DNA of 27,666 nt, taken from IMG/VR virus record IMGVR_UViG_3300049216_000192, positions 1-27,666 of that record; one strand, written 5' to 3'. A model generated the notes under the pieces. It did no database searches. It was not told the DNA's origin and was given only the letters and a program-made list of their open reading frames with translations. Source of the DNA: a virus. Positions 1 to 7,914 of this stretch are shown here, one piece after another; position 1 is the first letter of the stretch, and the number at the start of each line of letters is the position of its first letter. The position numbers and the translations under genes are program-made.

Positions 1-456
1 AGGAAACTTCTTCAGCGGGTGGTGGACCAGCACACCGGCATCGGGATCAGCAACGAAGGCTCTGGCCGGGGCCACCCAATCGGTGTTGCGCAACATGGCG
101 TCGTCGTGCATGATGATGTAACAACGGTTCTTCGCCAGCGGCACGGCGAGATCGAAAGGTTGGGAATATCCGATGCGACTCCAGGAGCGGGCCACGGTCA
201 CGGGATAACCCAAGGCGGCGATGTCTTCGCAGAACTTCTGTTTGGAGTCCTGAAGGGATACGTCGCCGCCGTTCCGGGTGTCGCCGCCGTTGATGCTGAC
301 GATTACGTCATCAACGAGGCCGTCGGAATTCAAGAACAAAGACGTGACGGCCCAGATCAGGCAATCGAGCGGGCCGTCGAAAGTCGATATAACTACACTG
401 ATTTTTTCTTCCGCCAAGTCTTTTTCCTTCAATTCGACCGTTACACTTTCTATCAT
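1..456 (-). CDS. Family 2 glycosyltransferase-like protein, partial
   Basis: Reading the minus strand from an ATG at 456 gives an open frame that runs off the left edge, so about 152 N-terminal residues are visible. It begins MIESVTVELKEKD and contains VISTFDGP (nucleotide-binding strand of a GT-A fold), VIVSINGGDTRNGG, QDSKQKFCEDI and SWSRIGYSQPFD. The DDA at IIMHDDAML sits where GT2 enzymes carry the metal-binding DXD-type acidic pair. The same blocks occur in the next two genes, so these are paralogs. Its ATG overlaps the stop of the upstream gene (ATGA), which implies translational coupling. The likely role is sugar transfer, perhaps onto virion or host-surface glycans; the donor and acceptor are unknown. 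Fold assignment is fairly sure, function is not. Confidence 0.75.
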   Translation of the reverse strand, partial: MIESVTVELKEKDLAEEKISVVISTFDGPLDCLIWAVTSLFLNSDGLVDDVIVSINGGDTRNGGDVSLQDSKQKFCEDIAALGYPVTVARSWSRIGYSQPFDLAVPLAKNRCYIIMHDDAMLRNTDWVAPARAFVADPDAGVLVHHPLKKFP

Positions 457-2024
457 TTGAACTGTGCCTCGTATTTATGCCAAAGGTTCACGATGCCCTC
501 GTGGTCGCAGTCCCAAACGTACTTGGCACTGTATCTGAACGTCATCGGGCCGACCATGTATCCGAGATCACGCACCATTTTCGCCAAGTCTCGTTCGACG
601 CTGTTCACGAACGCCAGCCGGTCGTCGCTGAAGCCGGAAAAGTCCAGCCGCTCCATCGCCTCCCGTGAGATGGCGAAATTTACGGTGCGGATGTTGCTGT
701 CGTTGTACCAGCCGCCAGTCATTCCCATGCCGGGCTTCAGCATCTCGAAGATCATCGGGTAAATGAAATCTTTGTGGATCGGGAGAACGTCGTCGGTGTA
801 CCAGAACAAATTGTTCCAGTCGAAATCGACTTTGATTTTCCCCGAACACAGGTCGGCGAACGCCCCCAGGTCGCCCTTGCTGTTGGGAACAGGGATGTAA
901 AAATCGGGGTTGTGCTTGAGGATGTTCGCCTTCTGTTCGGCGTCGGGTTCGTCGCCGTTGTAGGTGTGGAATACGGCTATTTTCGCCCCGTAATGGTTGG
1001 CGTTATTCCACGCTTTGAGCCATTTGTCGATCTCGAAGGTGCGCTCGAACACCACCACGCCGACGAGCGGCCTGATCGAAGACAGGTCCGGCATTGGAGA
1101 CGTTTCCGGCATGTACTTGACGAACAAGTCCTCAAAATTCTGGTTCTGTTTGACCTTGCTGCGGAACTCGTGAAGGTTGATGGTGGGGATGTCGGTTTCG
1201 TTCATCGCCTCGCCGGACCAACTCATACCCTCGTAATGTTCCAGAACACTCTCGGAGAAGAACTGGAATTTGTCCCCGTGGACGTACAAGTCGTAGTAGT
1301 TCCAACTGCCGAATCCCGTCGTGAACAACGTGTACAATTTCCACGAGTGGTCCATCGACAGCTTGCCCTTCTTCTCCACATCGACGGTCATGCCGGGGCC
1401 GGGGAGGACCGAGTAGTTGCCCTCTTCCGTCCAGAACTCCCGGAACTTCTCGATGTCGATCTTCTGCTCGATGTCGGTGGGCGGTATGGTGCAGTAGTGG
1501 CCGTGCCAAGGGCGGCTGATGCGGTTGGTGCGGACCAGAGTGAAGGCGTTGTTCATGAACGGCAGATCGACCCGCAACATGCCCTCACTGTACTGCCAGA
1601 CGTTAGCCAACAAACAATTCGCCAGCATCGGCTTGTACGTCATCACGGCGACCGACGGATCGGCGAAAAAGCTGGGGAACGCCTCTTCCATCCAGTTTTG
1701 CTTCAGGATAATGTCGTCCTGCATGAAAAGGACGACATCCGTGCGGGCCAGCGAAGTCACCATGTCGTAGGGTTGGCCGAAACCGACACGACTCCAGGCA
1801 CGGGCAACGGTGATCGGGTAGCCGAGAGCGGCCAAGTCTTCACATAGCTGCTGCTTCTTGTCTTGATAGATCGGCTCACCAGTCCGGCTGTCCGGGCCGT
1901 TGATGCTCACAATGATCTGGTCGAATACGTCCTTATCCGTGTGAAGCAACAAAGATACGATGGACCTGTAGAAGCACTGAATCGGACTCGTTCCCGTAGC
2001 GATAATCGCCGTTATTTTTTCCAT
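453..2024 (-). CDS. Two-domain family 2 glycosyltransferase
   Basis: This 523-aa protein starts at ATG 2024, which has GGAG eight bases upstream. A GTG at 2048 in the same frame is less likely because the Shine-Dalgarno would overlap it. Domain one (about 1-315) has AIIATGTSPIQC, IIVSINGPDSRTG, QDKKQQLCEDL, AWSRVGFGQPYD and the acidic pair in VLFMQDDIIL, all shared with both neighbouring glycosyltransferases. After a linker, a second domain (about 325-523) starts with VGVVVFERTFEIDKWLKAW and carries a second acidic pair in FWYTDDVLP, suggesting another GT-A-like unit, so this may be a bifunctional or duplicated transferase. The stop overlaps the start of the next gene (ATGA). Donor and acceptor are not visible. 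Confidence 0.75.
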   Translation of the reverse strand: MEKITAIIATGTSPIQCFYRSIVSLLLHTDKDVFDQIIVSINGPDSRTGEPIYQDKKQQLCEDLAALGYPITVARAWSRVGFGQPYDMVTSLARTDVVLFMQDDIILKQNWMEEAFPSFFADPSVAVMTYKPMLANCLLANVWQYSEGMLRVDLPFMNNAFTLVRTNRISRPWHGHYCTIPPTDIEQKIDIEKFREFWTEEGNYSVLPGPGMTVDVEKKGKLSMDHSWKLYTLFTTGFGSWNYYDLYVHGDKFQFFSESVLEHYEGMSWSGEAMNETDIPTINLHEFRSKVKQNQNFEDLFVKYMPETSPMPDLSSIRPLVGVVVFERTFEIDKWLKAWNNANHYGAKIAVFHTYNGDEPDAEQKANILKHNPDFYIPVPNSKGDLGAFADLCSGKIKVDFDWNNLFWYTDDVLPIHKDFIYPMIFEMLKPGMGMTGGWYNDSNIRTVNFAISREAMERLDFSGFSDDRLAFVNSVERDLAKMVRDLGYMVGPMTFRYSAKYVWDCDHEGIVNLWHKYEAQFK

Positions 2025-2040
2025 CGAGTGTTCTCCAAAA

Positions 2041-2090
2041 ATTTCCACTCCTTAGTATAATAAGTCGTTCCTAAAAAATCAGGAGATAGC
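2041..2090. promoter_or_regulatory. Divergent promoter region between two glycosyltransferase genes
   Basis: This short AT-rich gap lies between divergently transcribed genes. On the plus strand a perfect TATAAT is at 2056-2061, with an AGGAGA ribosome site at 2081-2086 before the ATG at 2096. The same bases read on the minus strand give TATACT, another -10-like hexamer, suitable for the leftward gene starting at 2024. I see no convincing -35 for either direction, so promoter strength is uncertain. Confidence 0.45.
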
Positions 2091-2095
2091 AACAA

Positions 2096-3067
2096 ATGCC
2101 GCACCCGCACATGATATTTGACATCGACGAATGCGAGCAGTATTCGAGCCAGCCGGAAAAGACCACGGCAATTGTTACGACCAGCCAAGCCCCCATCAAC
2201 TTCCTGATGTGGAACGTCTTTTCCTTCTTGCTGCGCAGCAAGATGAACGATTTTCTGGAACACATCACGGTCTGCATCAACGGGGCCGACCGCAGGACCG
2301 GCGATCCGAGTCTCCAGGACACCAAACAAAAATTTCTCGAAGAGTTGCGTGACCTGAAGTGGCGGAAGCTGGACGGGACTGCCAAGGACATGCCGCTGAC
2401 CATCATCCGGGTGTGGAGCCGGATCGGGGCCGATCAGTCGGTCGAAATGGGTACGGCTTGGTGTCACACCGACAGCTACCTTTTGACGCACGACGACTCT
2501 ATTGTGCTGGAACACGGGTGGGAGTCCGAGGTGATGTCGAAGCTGTACGCCGACCCGAAGGTGGCGACGGTCTACTGCGACCATCAGCTACAGGGATTCC
2601 TGTCTTCCGACAAGTTTCACGGCGAATGGAAGCTGAACATTCCGCACATGAACAGCATCCACTTCATGGCGGTCAAGAAGGCAGCCATCGCCAAGGCCGG
2701 GGTGCGGTGGGCCGGGTTCCACTTCCACAAAGAGTTCGACCTGAACGAGATCGTGAACACGCCGGAACTGTTCGAGTTCTACAAGGAACACATTCGTCAG
2801 CCACAGACGGAAGAAAACTACAGTTGGGTGAGTCAGGATTTTGGCGCTTGGATGCACTACCGACTGAAGCAGGAAGGCTACTACAGCGTCCCGTTCGAGA
2901 AAGAGTTGGTCCACCACTTCAAATCCGCAAGCTGGGGCGGGGCCGAGTACGTCGCCGAAGTCGTCAACCGAACAGAGGCCCAGCAACACGTCGCTAAACT
3001 CGAAGAGGAGTTGGCGAATTACCCTGAGTACATGGAACTGTATAACAAATACAAGGTAGCAATATGA
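2096..3067 (+). CDS. Family 2 glycosyltransferase-like protein
   Basis: A 323-aa paralog of the two leftward glycosyltransferases. It shows TTAIVTTSQAPINF, ITVCINGADRRTG, QDTKQKFLEEL, VWSRIGADQSVEM and an acidic pair in LLTHDDSIVL, in the same order and spacing as its neighbours. It lacks the second domain seen in the 523-aa protein. AGGAGA lies nine bases before the ATG. Its stop overlaps the acetyltransferase start (ATGA), so the two form a coupled pair, consistent with making or decorating a sugar or peptide group. The substrate is unknown. Confidence 0.72.
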   Translation: MPHPHMIFDIDECEQYSSQPEKTTAIVTTSQAPINFLMWNVFSFLLRSKMNDFLEHITVCINGADRRTGDPSLQDTKQKFLEELRDLKWRKLDGTAKDMPLTIIRVWSRIGADQSVEMGTAWCHTDSYLLTHDDSIVLEHGWESEVMSKLYADPKVATVYCDHQLQGFLSSDKFHGEWKLNIPHMNSIHFMAVKKAAIAKAGVRWAGFHFHKEFDLNEIVNTPELFEFYKEHIRQPQTEENYSWVSQDFGAWMHYRLKQEGYYSVPFEKELVHHFKSASWGGAEYVAEVVNRTEAQQHVAKLEEELANYPEYMELYNKYKVAI

Positions 3068-3486
3068 TTGAACTTAGGCCCGTCCAATTCGGAGATTTGG
3101 ACAAGTGCAGGGAGTTGCGGAACAAAAATAGAAAGTGGTTCGGGGACGACGGCATCATCTCCGAGAGCCGTCACATAGCTTGGTACAAGTCGATCAAGGA
3201 CAACTTCAGCTTCTACGTCATCGAACTGGAGGGTGTCGTGATCGGCACGATCTCTGCGAACGAAGAGAACGGGGCTATTGAGATCGGAAATCTGACCCTG
3301 GATGAAAATTACCGGGGTCACGGGTATATGACCAAAGCCGCCCAAAAGTTGATCCGGCCCGACGGCGTTTACGTCGGGCGAACTCTTCCTGAAAACATCA
3401 ATTCGCAGAAGGTGTTCGAGCGGCTGGGATTCGTTCGGCAGAAGGAATTGGCGGGTGATTATGTACTATTCAGGCTGTACACTTAA
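3064..3486 (+). CDS. GNAT-family N-acetyltransferase
   Basis: A 140-aa protein of the usual length for a single GNAT domain. It opens with IELRPVQFGDLDKCRELRN (strand 1 and helix 1) and has VIELEGVVIGTIS (strands 2-3) and IGNLTLDENYRGHGYMTKAA. The last contains the acetyl-CoA-binding R-G-x-G-x motif A near residue 90. It ends with NSQKVFERLGFVRQKE, the typical motif B. It should transfer an acetyl group from acetyl-CoA to an amine; the acceptor may be an amino sugar, given the coupled glycosyltransferase upstream, but this is inferred from position only. The stop overlaps the convergent stop of the next gene through a shared TTAA. Confidence 0.85.
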   Translation: MIELRPVQFGDLDKCRELRNKNRKWFGDDGIISESRHIAWYKSIKDNFSFYVIELEGVVIGTISANEENGAIEIGNLTLDENYRGHGYMTKAAQKLIRPDGVYVGRTLPENINSQKVFERLGFVRQKELAGDYVLFRLYT

Positions 3487-4043
3487 CGCTTAACCAACAA
3501 CTGATCTATCTTTTCTTGGTCGGGTCCGAGAACGCAGAACTGATTGTACCAACCCCGCTTCTTGCCGGTGTAGTAGGTGTGCCCGGCAAGAAATCTCTCG
3601 ACCGCATATTTCGTATTTTTCGTGTAGTGATGACTGTAGAGGGCTTCTTTGAAGTTGTCGCTCTCGGTGTGGTATTGTTGCGCCACCCGCAGCAGGATGG
3701 TGAACAACGAACGCCGCATCGCCAGCCGGGTCCACCAGACGGATGGTTCTACCCAGCAGATGGTTTTGCGTTGGGTGGGGCCGAAGTGGGACCGGGGGTG
3801 AACGTCCAACATCTCTTCGACTTTAGACATGAACGCTCCCACGGCACGGGTTTTACCTGTGGCGTGGGAGTAAAAGAACAGAGGCAAATCCTTCAACTCG
3901 TAGTGCCAAATTTCTCGGCAGTTGTACCACTGACCGGCCAAGTAACGACCGCCAGTAACCCCCTTCGGCTTACAGAAAGAGCCGGGATCGGGCCGGTAGG
4001 GGGTGTCGATGCACAACAACGCCTCACGAGTCTTGGGAATCAT
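3483..4043 (-). CDS. Hypothetical protein, 186 aa
   Basis: I do not recognise this family. The protein is soluble, rich in aromatic and basic residues, and has several Cys and His residues (ALLCIDTPYRPDP near the start, SHHYTKNTKYAVERF and GHTYYTGKKRGWYN near the end) without a clear metal-binding pattern. GAGG lies a few bases before the ATG. The start lies inside the end of the upstream gene (20-base overlap), so it is coupled to the 171-aa protein and the polymerase gene before it. No function is assigned. Confidence 0.65.
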   Translation of the reverse strand: MIPKTREALLCIDTPYRPDPGSFCKPKGVTGGRYLAGQWYNCREIWHYELKDLPLFFYSHATGKTRAVGAFMSKVEEMLDVHPRSHFGPTQRKTICWVEPSVWWTRLAMRRSLFTILLRVAQQYHTESDNFKEALYSHHYTKNTKYAVERFLAGHTYYTGKKRGWYNQFCVLGPDQEKIDQLLVKR

Positions 4044-4539
4044 CAGAAGCCTCTTTTTCGTCCTGGTCTACAACCTTGCCTTTGATATTGATTTTCTGAC
4101 CGGCTGCATCCAAGAATTCGTCCAGATTGGTCAGACTGATGATGCTCCAGTGGGGATCATCGGTCGGTACATATTCTTTCTGCGTGTAGTAAAAAACTTC
4201 AACTTGGTATTTGTAGATTTTTTCCTCTACCTCCTGCGGCGTCATGCCGACGGCCAAGTCTTTGGCGAGTTCCTTACAGACACGGAGGGCTTCCCGTTCG
4301 GTGGCGAAGCCCAGCTTGCGCATGACCCTCGTTGCGGCCTCGGCCTTGTCCCGGTTGTAGATCAGGTCGATCACGTCCTTCTTCAGCCGCCCGTCAACGA
4401 ACTCGGCTGAAGCGGTGTACCGGGCGAGAACCTGCCCCCGCTGGGGCTTGTGGGTCCGCACGTCGAAGAAATACTGATCGAAATTAGACTGGTCGATCAC
4501 CAGTTCGTTGTTCTCAACAACGATTTCTTCGTCATTCAT
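4024..4539 (-). CDS. Hypothetical protein, 171 aa, coupled to the polymerase gene
   Basis: The chosen start at 4539 has GGA seven bases upstream; an in-frame ATG at 4551 has no ribosome site. The ATG overlaps the TGA of the DnaE-like gene (ATGAATGA), indicating translational coupling. The protein has an N-terminal acidic stretch, then FFDVRTHKPQRGQVLARY and AEFVDGRLKKDVIDLIYN, a Lys/Arg-rich helical middle, and a strongly acidic C-terminus. It reads like a small phage-specific family, but I cannot name a function. Position suggests co-expression with replication genes. Confidence 0.65.
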   Translation of the reverse strand: MNDEEIVVENNELVIDQSNFDQYFFDVRTHKPQRGQVLARYTASAEFVDGRLKKDVIDLIYNRDKAEAATRVMRKLGFATEREALRVCKELAKDLAVGMTPQEVEEKIYKYQVEVFYYTQKEYVPTDDPHWSIISLTNLDEFLDAAGQKINIKGKVVDQDEKEASDDSQDS

Positions 4540-7288
4540 CTTGTTTTCCATTCATGATGCACTGGTCGAACTGGTCGAGGGCTTCCTCGTGGGTGAGAAC
4601 ATTGTCCTCTTGAGGCTGGCCGGGACGCATTACGACGACCCGGTAGTCTTCGTCCTTGTTCTTCGGAATCTTCCACCGCTGGTGGCGGGGAGGACTGTCG
4701 AAGGTGTAGGTCGGGAAGCCGCCGGAAGGGGGCATCAACCTTACCCTAAGTAAGTTATCTTTCTTGAATTCCGGTCCCCACCGCTCCCAATCGTCCTCCC
4801 AGACGTTGAACCGGGCGGCTTCGTTCATGGCGTCCTGACACTCCACCTGCCAGAACTTGGTCTTCTTCTTACTTTCCTTTTCCGTCACCTTGAGTACCTT
4901 CAGTTCCACCGGGGCCGTACTCAGGTCGGGGTTGCTGCGGAACTGCTCGAACGTGAACCCGCCCCGGTAGTCGGGACTCTTCTCCAGGTCGTGGACCCAG
5001 GCGAAACCGTAGAACTTCTCTTCGCACGCCACGGGGTTGCGCAGTTCCTTCACGATGGCCGAATCAACGTCCCATTCGGCGGGGTTGAAGTCGGAGAACT
5101 TCGGGACGGAGAATGCCCCCACGTCAACCGCCTTGACCGACTTCTGGTAGCGGTTCCACAAAGTAACGATGGCCTTCCACTTGTTCGTCTTCTTCTTGAC
5201 CGTACCCATCTTGTAATACTTCTTCACGTCCTTGTCGATGTACTCGTCCGTACCCTCCAGACGCACCGAGTCGATCTCCCAACGGGCTTCGCCGCCGTCG
5301 TTGGGGCCGCACTCCACTTCCTTCTCGACATCGACCTCGACGGTGATGTCGAACTGCGACCGCCACTCCTCGTTGTCGAACGGGTTCGTGTCGGAGTTGG
5401 GCTGCAACATGGTTTCGAGTTGGACCGTGGTTCCGGTCAACTCCTCGAACTGCTCCTGGTAGCGGACGGCGGCTGCCGACTGCCGCTTCTTCTTGTCCTC
5501 GTGCTTCTTCATCCGGTCCTTGAAGAACTCCACGAACTTCCACAGCGTCACCGGATCGGCCTCCTTGAAGCAGCGGAGGCCGATCAGCGGCTTCAGCACG
5601 TTGGCGTCCGTCCCGAACCTGTGCAGGAAGTCCTCGAACCCCTTGTACGGCTGACCGGCGAGAATACGCTTGGCCGGTTCTTCCCCGATGCCCTTGATGT
5701 TGGACATGCCGAAGTAGATTTCGTCGCCGACGAGATCGAAGGTCAGCTTGGACTTGTTGATGTCCAGGTGACGCATGTTGACCTTGTGGACGAACGCCTC
5801 GGTCTTGTACTCCTTCATCTTCTCGGCCAGCGTCTCGCAGGAGAGGATGGCCGTGTAGAATTCGTGCGGGTAGTGGGCCTTCAGCCACAACAGCCGCCCG
5901 GAGATGTAGGTGTACGCAACGGCGTGGCTCAGGTTGAACCCGTACTCGGCGAAGGCTTCGATCTGGTCCCACAGGTTGCTGACGCTCGCCTCGGAAATGC
6001 CAAGGTTCTTGGCCCCGTTCGTGATGAACATTTCCTTGTACTTGATGAACCCTTCGACCTTCTTCTTCGAGATGGCCTTGCGCACCAACTCGCAGTCCTT
6101 CAGCGGGATTTCGCCGACGACGTTGAGCATACGCATAATTTGTTCTTGATACGTCAAAACCCCGTAGGTTTTCTCCAGGATCGGACGCACCAGCGGGTGG
6201 AGCGTGAACGGCTCACGGCCCCGCTTCCGTTCGATGTACCGCTTGTCCATGTTCATACCGAGCGGGCCGGGACGGTTGAGGCTGGTGTAGGCCACCAAGT
6301 CTTCAAACCGGGTGACGCCGCCCCGCCGGGCCATACCCCGCACGGTGTCTTTGTCGAACTGGAAGATACCCTTCAGGTCGCCCTTGTCGGCCATTGCCAA
6401 GGCGACGGGATCGTCCCGCCACGCCTTCACGTCGGTCCAGTCGCCTTGACCGGGGAGGTTGCAGATTCCGGTCAGGCCGTGCCGCTCCTTGATGAGTTTG
6501 CACGCCTTGGCGATCTGGAGCAGGTTGGAAATTACCAACAAGTCGAACTTCACCAGACCGACCGGCCCCAAGTCCTGACCGTTGAGTCCTTCCACCCACG
6601 CACTGGCCTGCGGGTTGTCCTTCCGCTTCACCAGCGGAACCATGTCGCTGAGGGGGATGTTGGCAATGATGAGGCCACCGGCGTGGACGCCCATGCCCCG
6701 GTTGCGGTGGAGCAGTCGCTTGGCGGCGTCGGCGACGGCGGGGTGTTCTTCGCAGTATTTCTTCAGGTCCGGGTACAGCTTCATGGCTGCGTCCCAGGTG
6801 ATGGCCTTGCCTTCGTCGTCCTTGTCGTCGAGGTTCTTGGTGAGTTTCTGAATCTCCTCACGACTCTCGCCGTGGACACGGGCCATGTCGATCAGGGCCG
6901 ACTTGATCTTGAAGGTGGTGTAGTTGCCGATGTTGCAGACGTACTCGGCTCCGAAGGTCCGCTTGGCCCAATCGGTTTTGAGGTAGTCCCGGACTACGCC
7001 CAGGTAGTCGATGTCGATGTCGGGGTATTCGCCGTATTCGCAGTTCGGCTCTTGTTCGATCTTGTAGTCTTTGCAGATGCCCAGCAGCTTACACACCAGA
7101 AGATTGTTCTGGTTGATGGGGTAGCGGGTCTTGGTGGTGTAGAGGGTCCAGAAATAGTCCAGCTTGCTCTTGGCGACGATCTCGCCCATCTCCCAGGACA
7201 GCCGCTTCTTGTAGATCAGCGTGTCCAAGTTCATTTCGACCAACTTGGCTTGGCACGTTGCCTCGAACTCTTCTTTGGTAATTGTCAT
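4532..7288 (-). CDS. dnaE: DNA polymerase III alpha (DnaE), catalytic C-terminal half of a split polymerase
   Basis: A 918-aa C-family replicative polymerase without its own PHP domain. The palm acidic pair lies in YPDIDIDY (residues 88-95) and the third catalytic Asp at about 249 in GLVKFDLLVIS. Fingers follow with GIFQFDKDTV, YTSLNRPGPLGM and TYGVLTYQEQIMRM, then AEYGFNLSHAVAY, the helix-hairpin-helix stretch FGMSNIKGIGEEPAKRI, and an OB-like segment around VELKVLKVTEKESKKKTKFWQV. The PHP part is a separate gene at 15356-16795. Residues 25-87 (RLSWEMGEIVAK...DYFWTLY...LLVCKLLGI) align with the segment that normally precedes the active site but lack the PGRGSA loop, which the other half retains. 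I see no clear clamp-binding peptide. A 10-bp hairpin lies upstream. Confidence 0.9.
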   Translation of the reverse strand: MTITKEEFEATCQAKLVEMNLDTLIYKKRLSWEMGEIVAKSKLDYFWTLYTTKTRYPINQNNLLVCKLLGICKDYKIEQEPNCEYGEYPDIDIDYLGVVRDYLKTDWAKRTFGAEYVCNIGNYTTFKIKSALIDMARVHGESREEIQKLTKNLDDKDDEGKAITWDAAMKLYPDLKKYCEEHPAVADAAKRLLHRNRGMGVHAGGLIIANIPLSDMVPLVKRKDNPQASAWVEGLNGQDLGPVGLVKFDLLVISNLLQIAKACKLIKERHGLTGICNLPGQGDWTDVKAWRDDPVALAMADKGDLKGIFQFDKDTVRGMARRGGVTRFEDLVAYTSLNRPGPLGMNMDKRYIERKRGREPFTLHPLVRPILEKTYGVLTYQEQIMRMLNVVGEIPLKDCELVRKAISKKKVEGFIKYKEMFITNGAKNLGISEASVSNLWDQIEAFAEYGFNLSHAVAYTYISGRLLWLKAHYPHEFYTAILSCETLAEKMKEYKTEAFVHKVNMRHLDINKSKLTFDLVGDEIYFGMSNIKGIGEEPAKRILAGQPYKGFEDFLHRFGTDANVLKPLIGLRCFKEADPVTLWKFVEFFKDRMKKHEDKKKRQSAAAVRYQEQFEELTGTTVQLETMLQPNSDTNPFDNEEWRSQFDITVEVDVEKEVECGPNDGGEARWEIDSVRLEGTDEYIDKDVKKYYKMGTVKKKTNKWKAIVTLWNRYQKSVKAVDVGAFSVPKFSDFNPAEWDVDSAIVKELRNPVACEEKFYGFAWVHDLEKSPDYRGGFTFEQFRSNPDLSTAPVELKVLKVTEKESKKKTKFWQVECQDAMNEAARFNVWEDDWERWGPEFKKDNLLRVRLMPPSGGFPTYTFDSPPRHQRWKIPKNKDEDYRVVVMRPGQPQEDNVLTHEEALDQFDQCIMNGKQDE

Positions 7289-7312
7289 GTCTACTCCGAC
7301 GCAATATGAGAC

Positions 7313-7341
7313 GCAGCCACGGCTGGGCGTACCGTGGCTGC
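7313..7341 (-). promoter_or_regulatory. Perfect 10-bp hairpin in the leader of the polymerase gene
   Basis: GCAGCCACGG (7313-7322) and CCGTGGCTGC (7332-7341) form a perfect stem with a nine-base loop. It lies between the stop of the 182-aa gene and the polymerase ATG at 7288. No T-run follows on either strand, so it is not a standard intrinsic terminator. It may be an RNA-processing site, a stability element or a protein-binding site. Confidence 0.5.
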
Positions 7342-7365
7342 GAGGATGCTTAGAGATTTGGATAC

Positions 7366-7914
7366 TTAGACCGTAACTTCTTCTGCCGTTTTGCGGTGAA
7401 CGATCATACGGTAGCCTTCGATGTTGACCTTCTCGCCGCCTTTGACCGACGGCCAGATTTCCGAAAAGAACTTCTTCGCCCGGTCCTTGAGGCCGGTCAG
7501 GGTCTTCTCGTCAGGGTTCTCGTACATGAAGATGCCGACCGAGAAGCCCGCCGGGAAGTTGTAGTCGTCGTAGTTCTTCTCGGTCAGCTTCGCCGCCTTG
7601 CCGGAAGCGTTCATGCCGTAAATGCGGCTCGGCCAAACCGCACAAGGCTGCCAGTTCCCGTTCTCGTCCTGTTGGTCGATAACGAGATCGGCCAGCGGAT
7701 TCTTGTCGTCGGCGAGTCGCCCCTTGGGGCTTTCGTCGTCTTCAATACCCAGGTCGGCGTAGTACAACTCGCTCATCTCGACGCTGTGTTGCGAAGACTC
7801 TTCGCCGGTGAACCCCGTGCAGTAAGCGCACAGGGGGTCGGCGAACGATCCTGCATATTTGTCGCAGTCAATAACGAGGATGTATTCCTCGCTGACCAGC
7901 ACTGGATTACTCAC
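7366..7914 (-). CDS. Hypothetical protein, 182 aa, partner of the AAA+ ATPase
   Basis: The start is GTG 7914, placed seven bases after a strong AGGAGG. That sequence lies in the last codons of the AAA+ gene, so the two overlap by eight bases and are probably translated in tandem. The protein begins MSNPVLVSEEYILVIDCDKYAG, has a CAYC pair, an acidic middle (DLGIEDDESPKGR) and a C-terminal stretch ending IEGYRMIVHRKTAEEVTV. I do not recognise the family. The tight coupling suggests it is a substrate adaptor or structural partner of the ATPase, but that is inference. Confidence 0.6.
   Translation of the reverse strand: MSNPVLVSEEYILVIDCDKYAGSFADPLCAYCTGFTGEESSQHSVEMSELYYADLGIEDDESPKGRLADDKNPLADLVIDQQDENGNWQPCAVWPSRIYGMNASGKAAKLTEKNYDDYNFPAGFSVGIFMYENPDEKTLTGLKDRAKKFFSEIWPSVKGGEKVNIEGYRMIVHRKTAEEVTV

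Noticed and set aside
4991-7309. A very long open frame on the plus strand opposite the polymerase gene
   Set aside because: It is a mirror of GC-rich codons in the real gene, has no recognisable domain, and the minus-strand protein is clearly DnaE. The same applies to long plus-strand frames opposite LeuRS, SpoVR, YeaH and PrkA.
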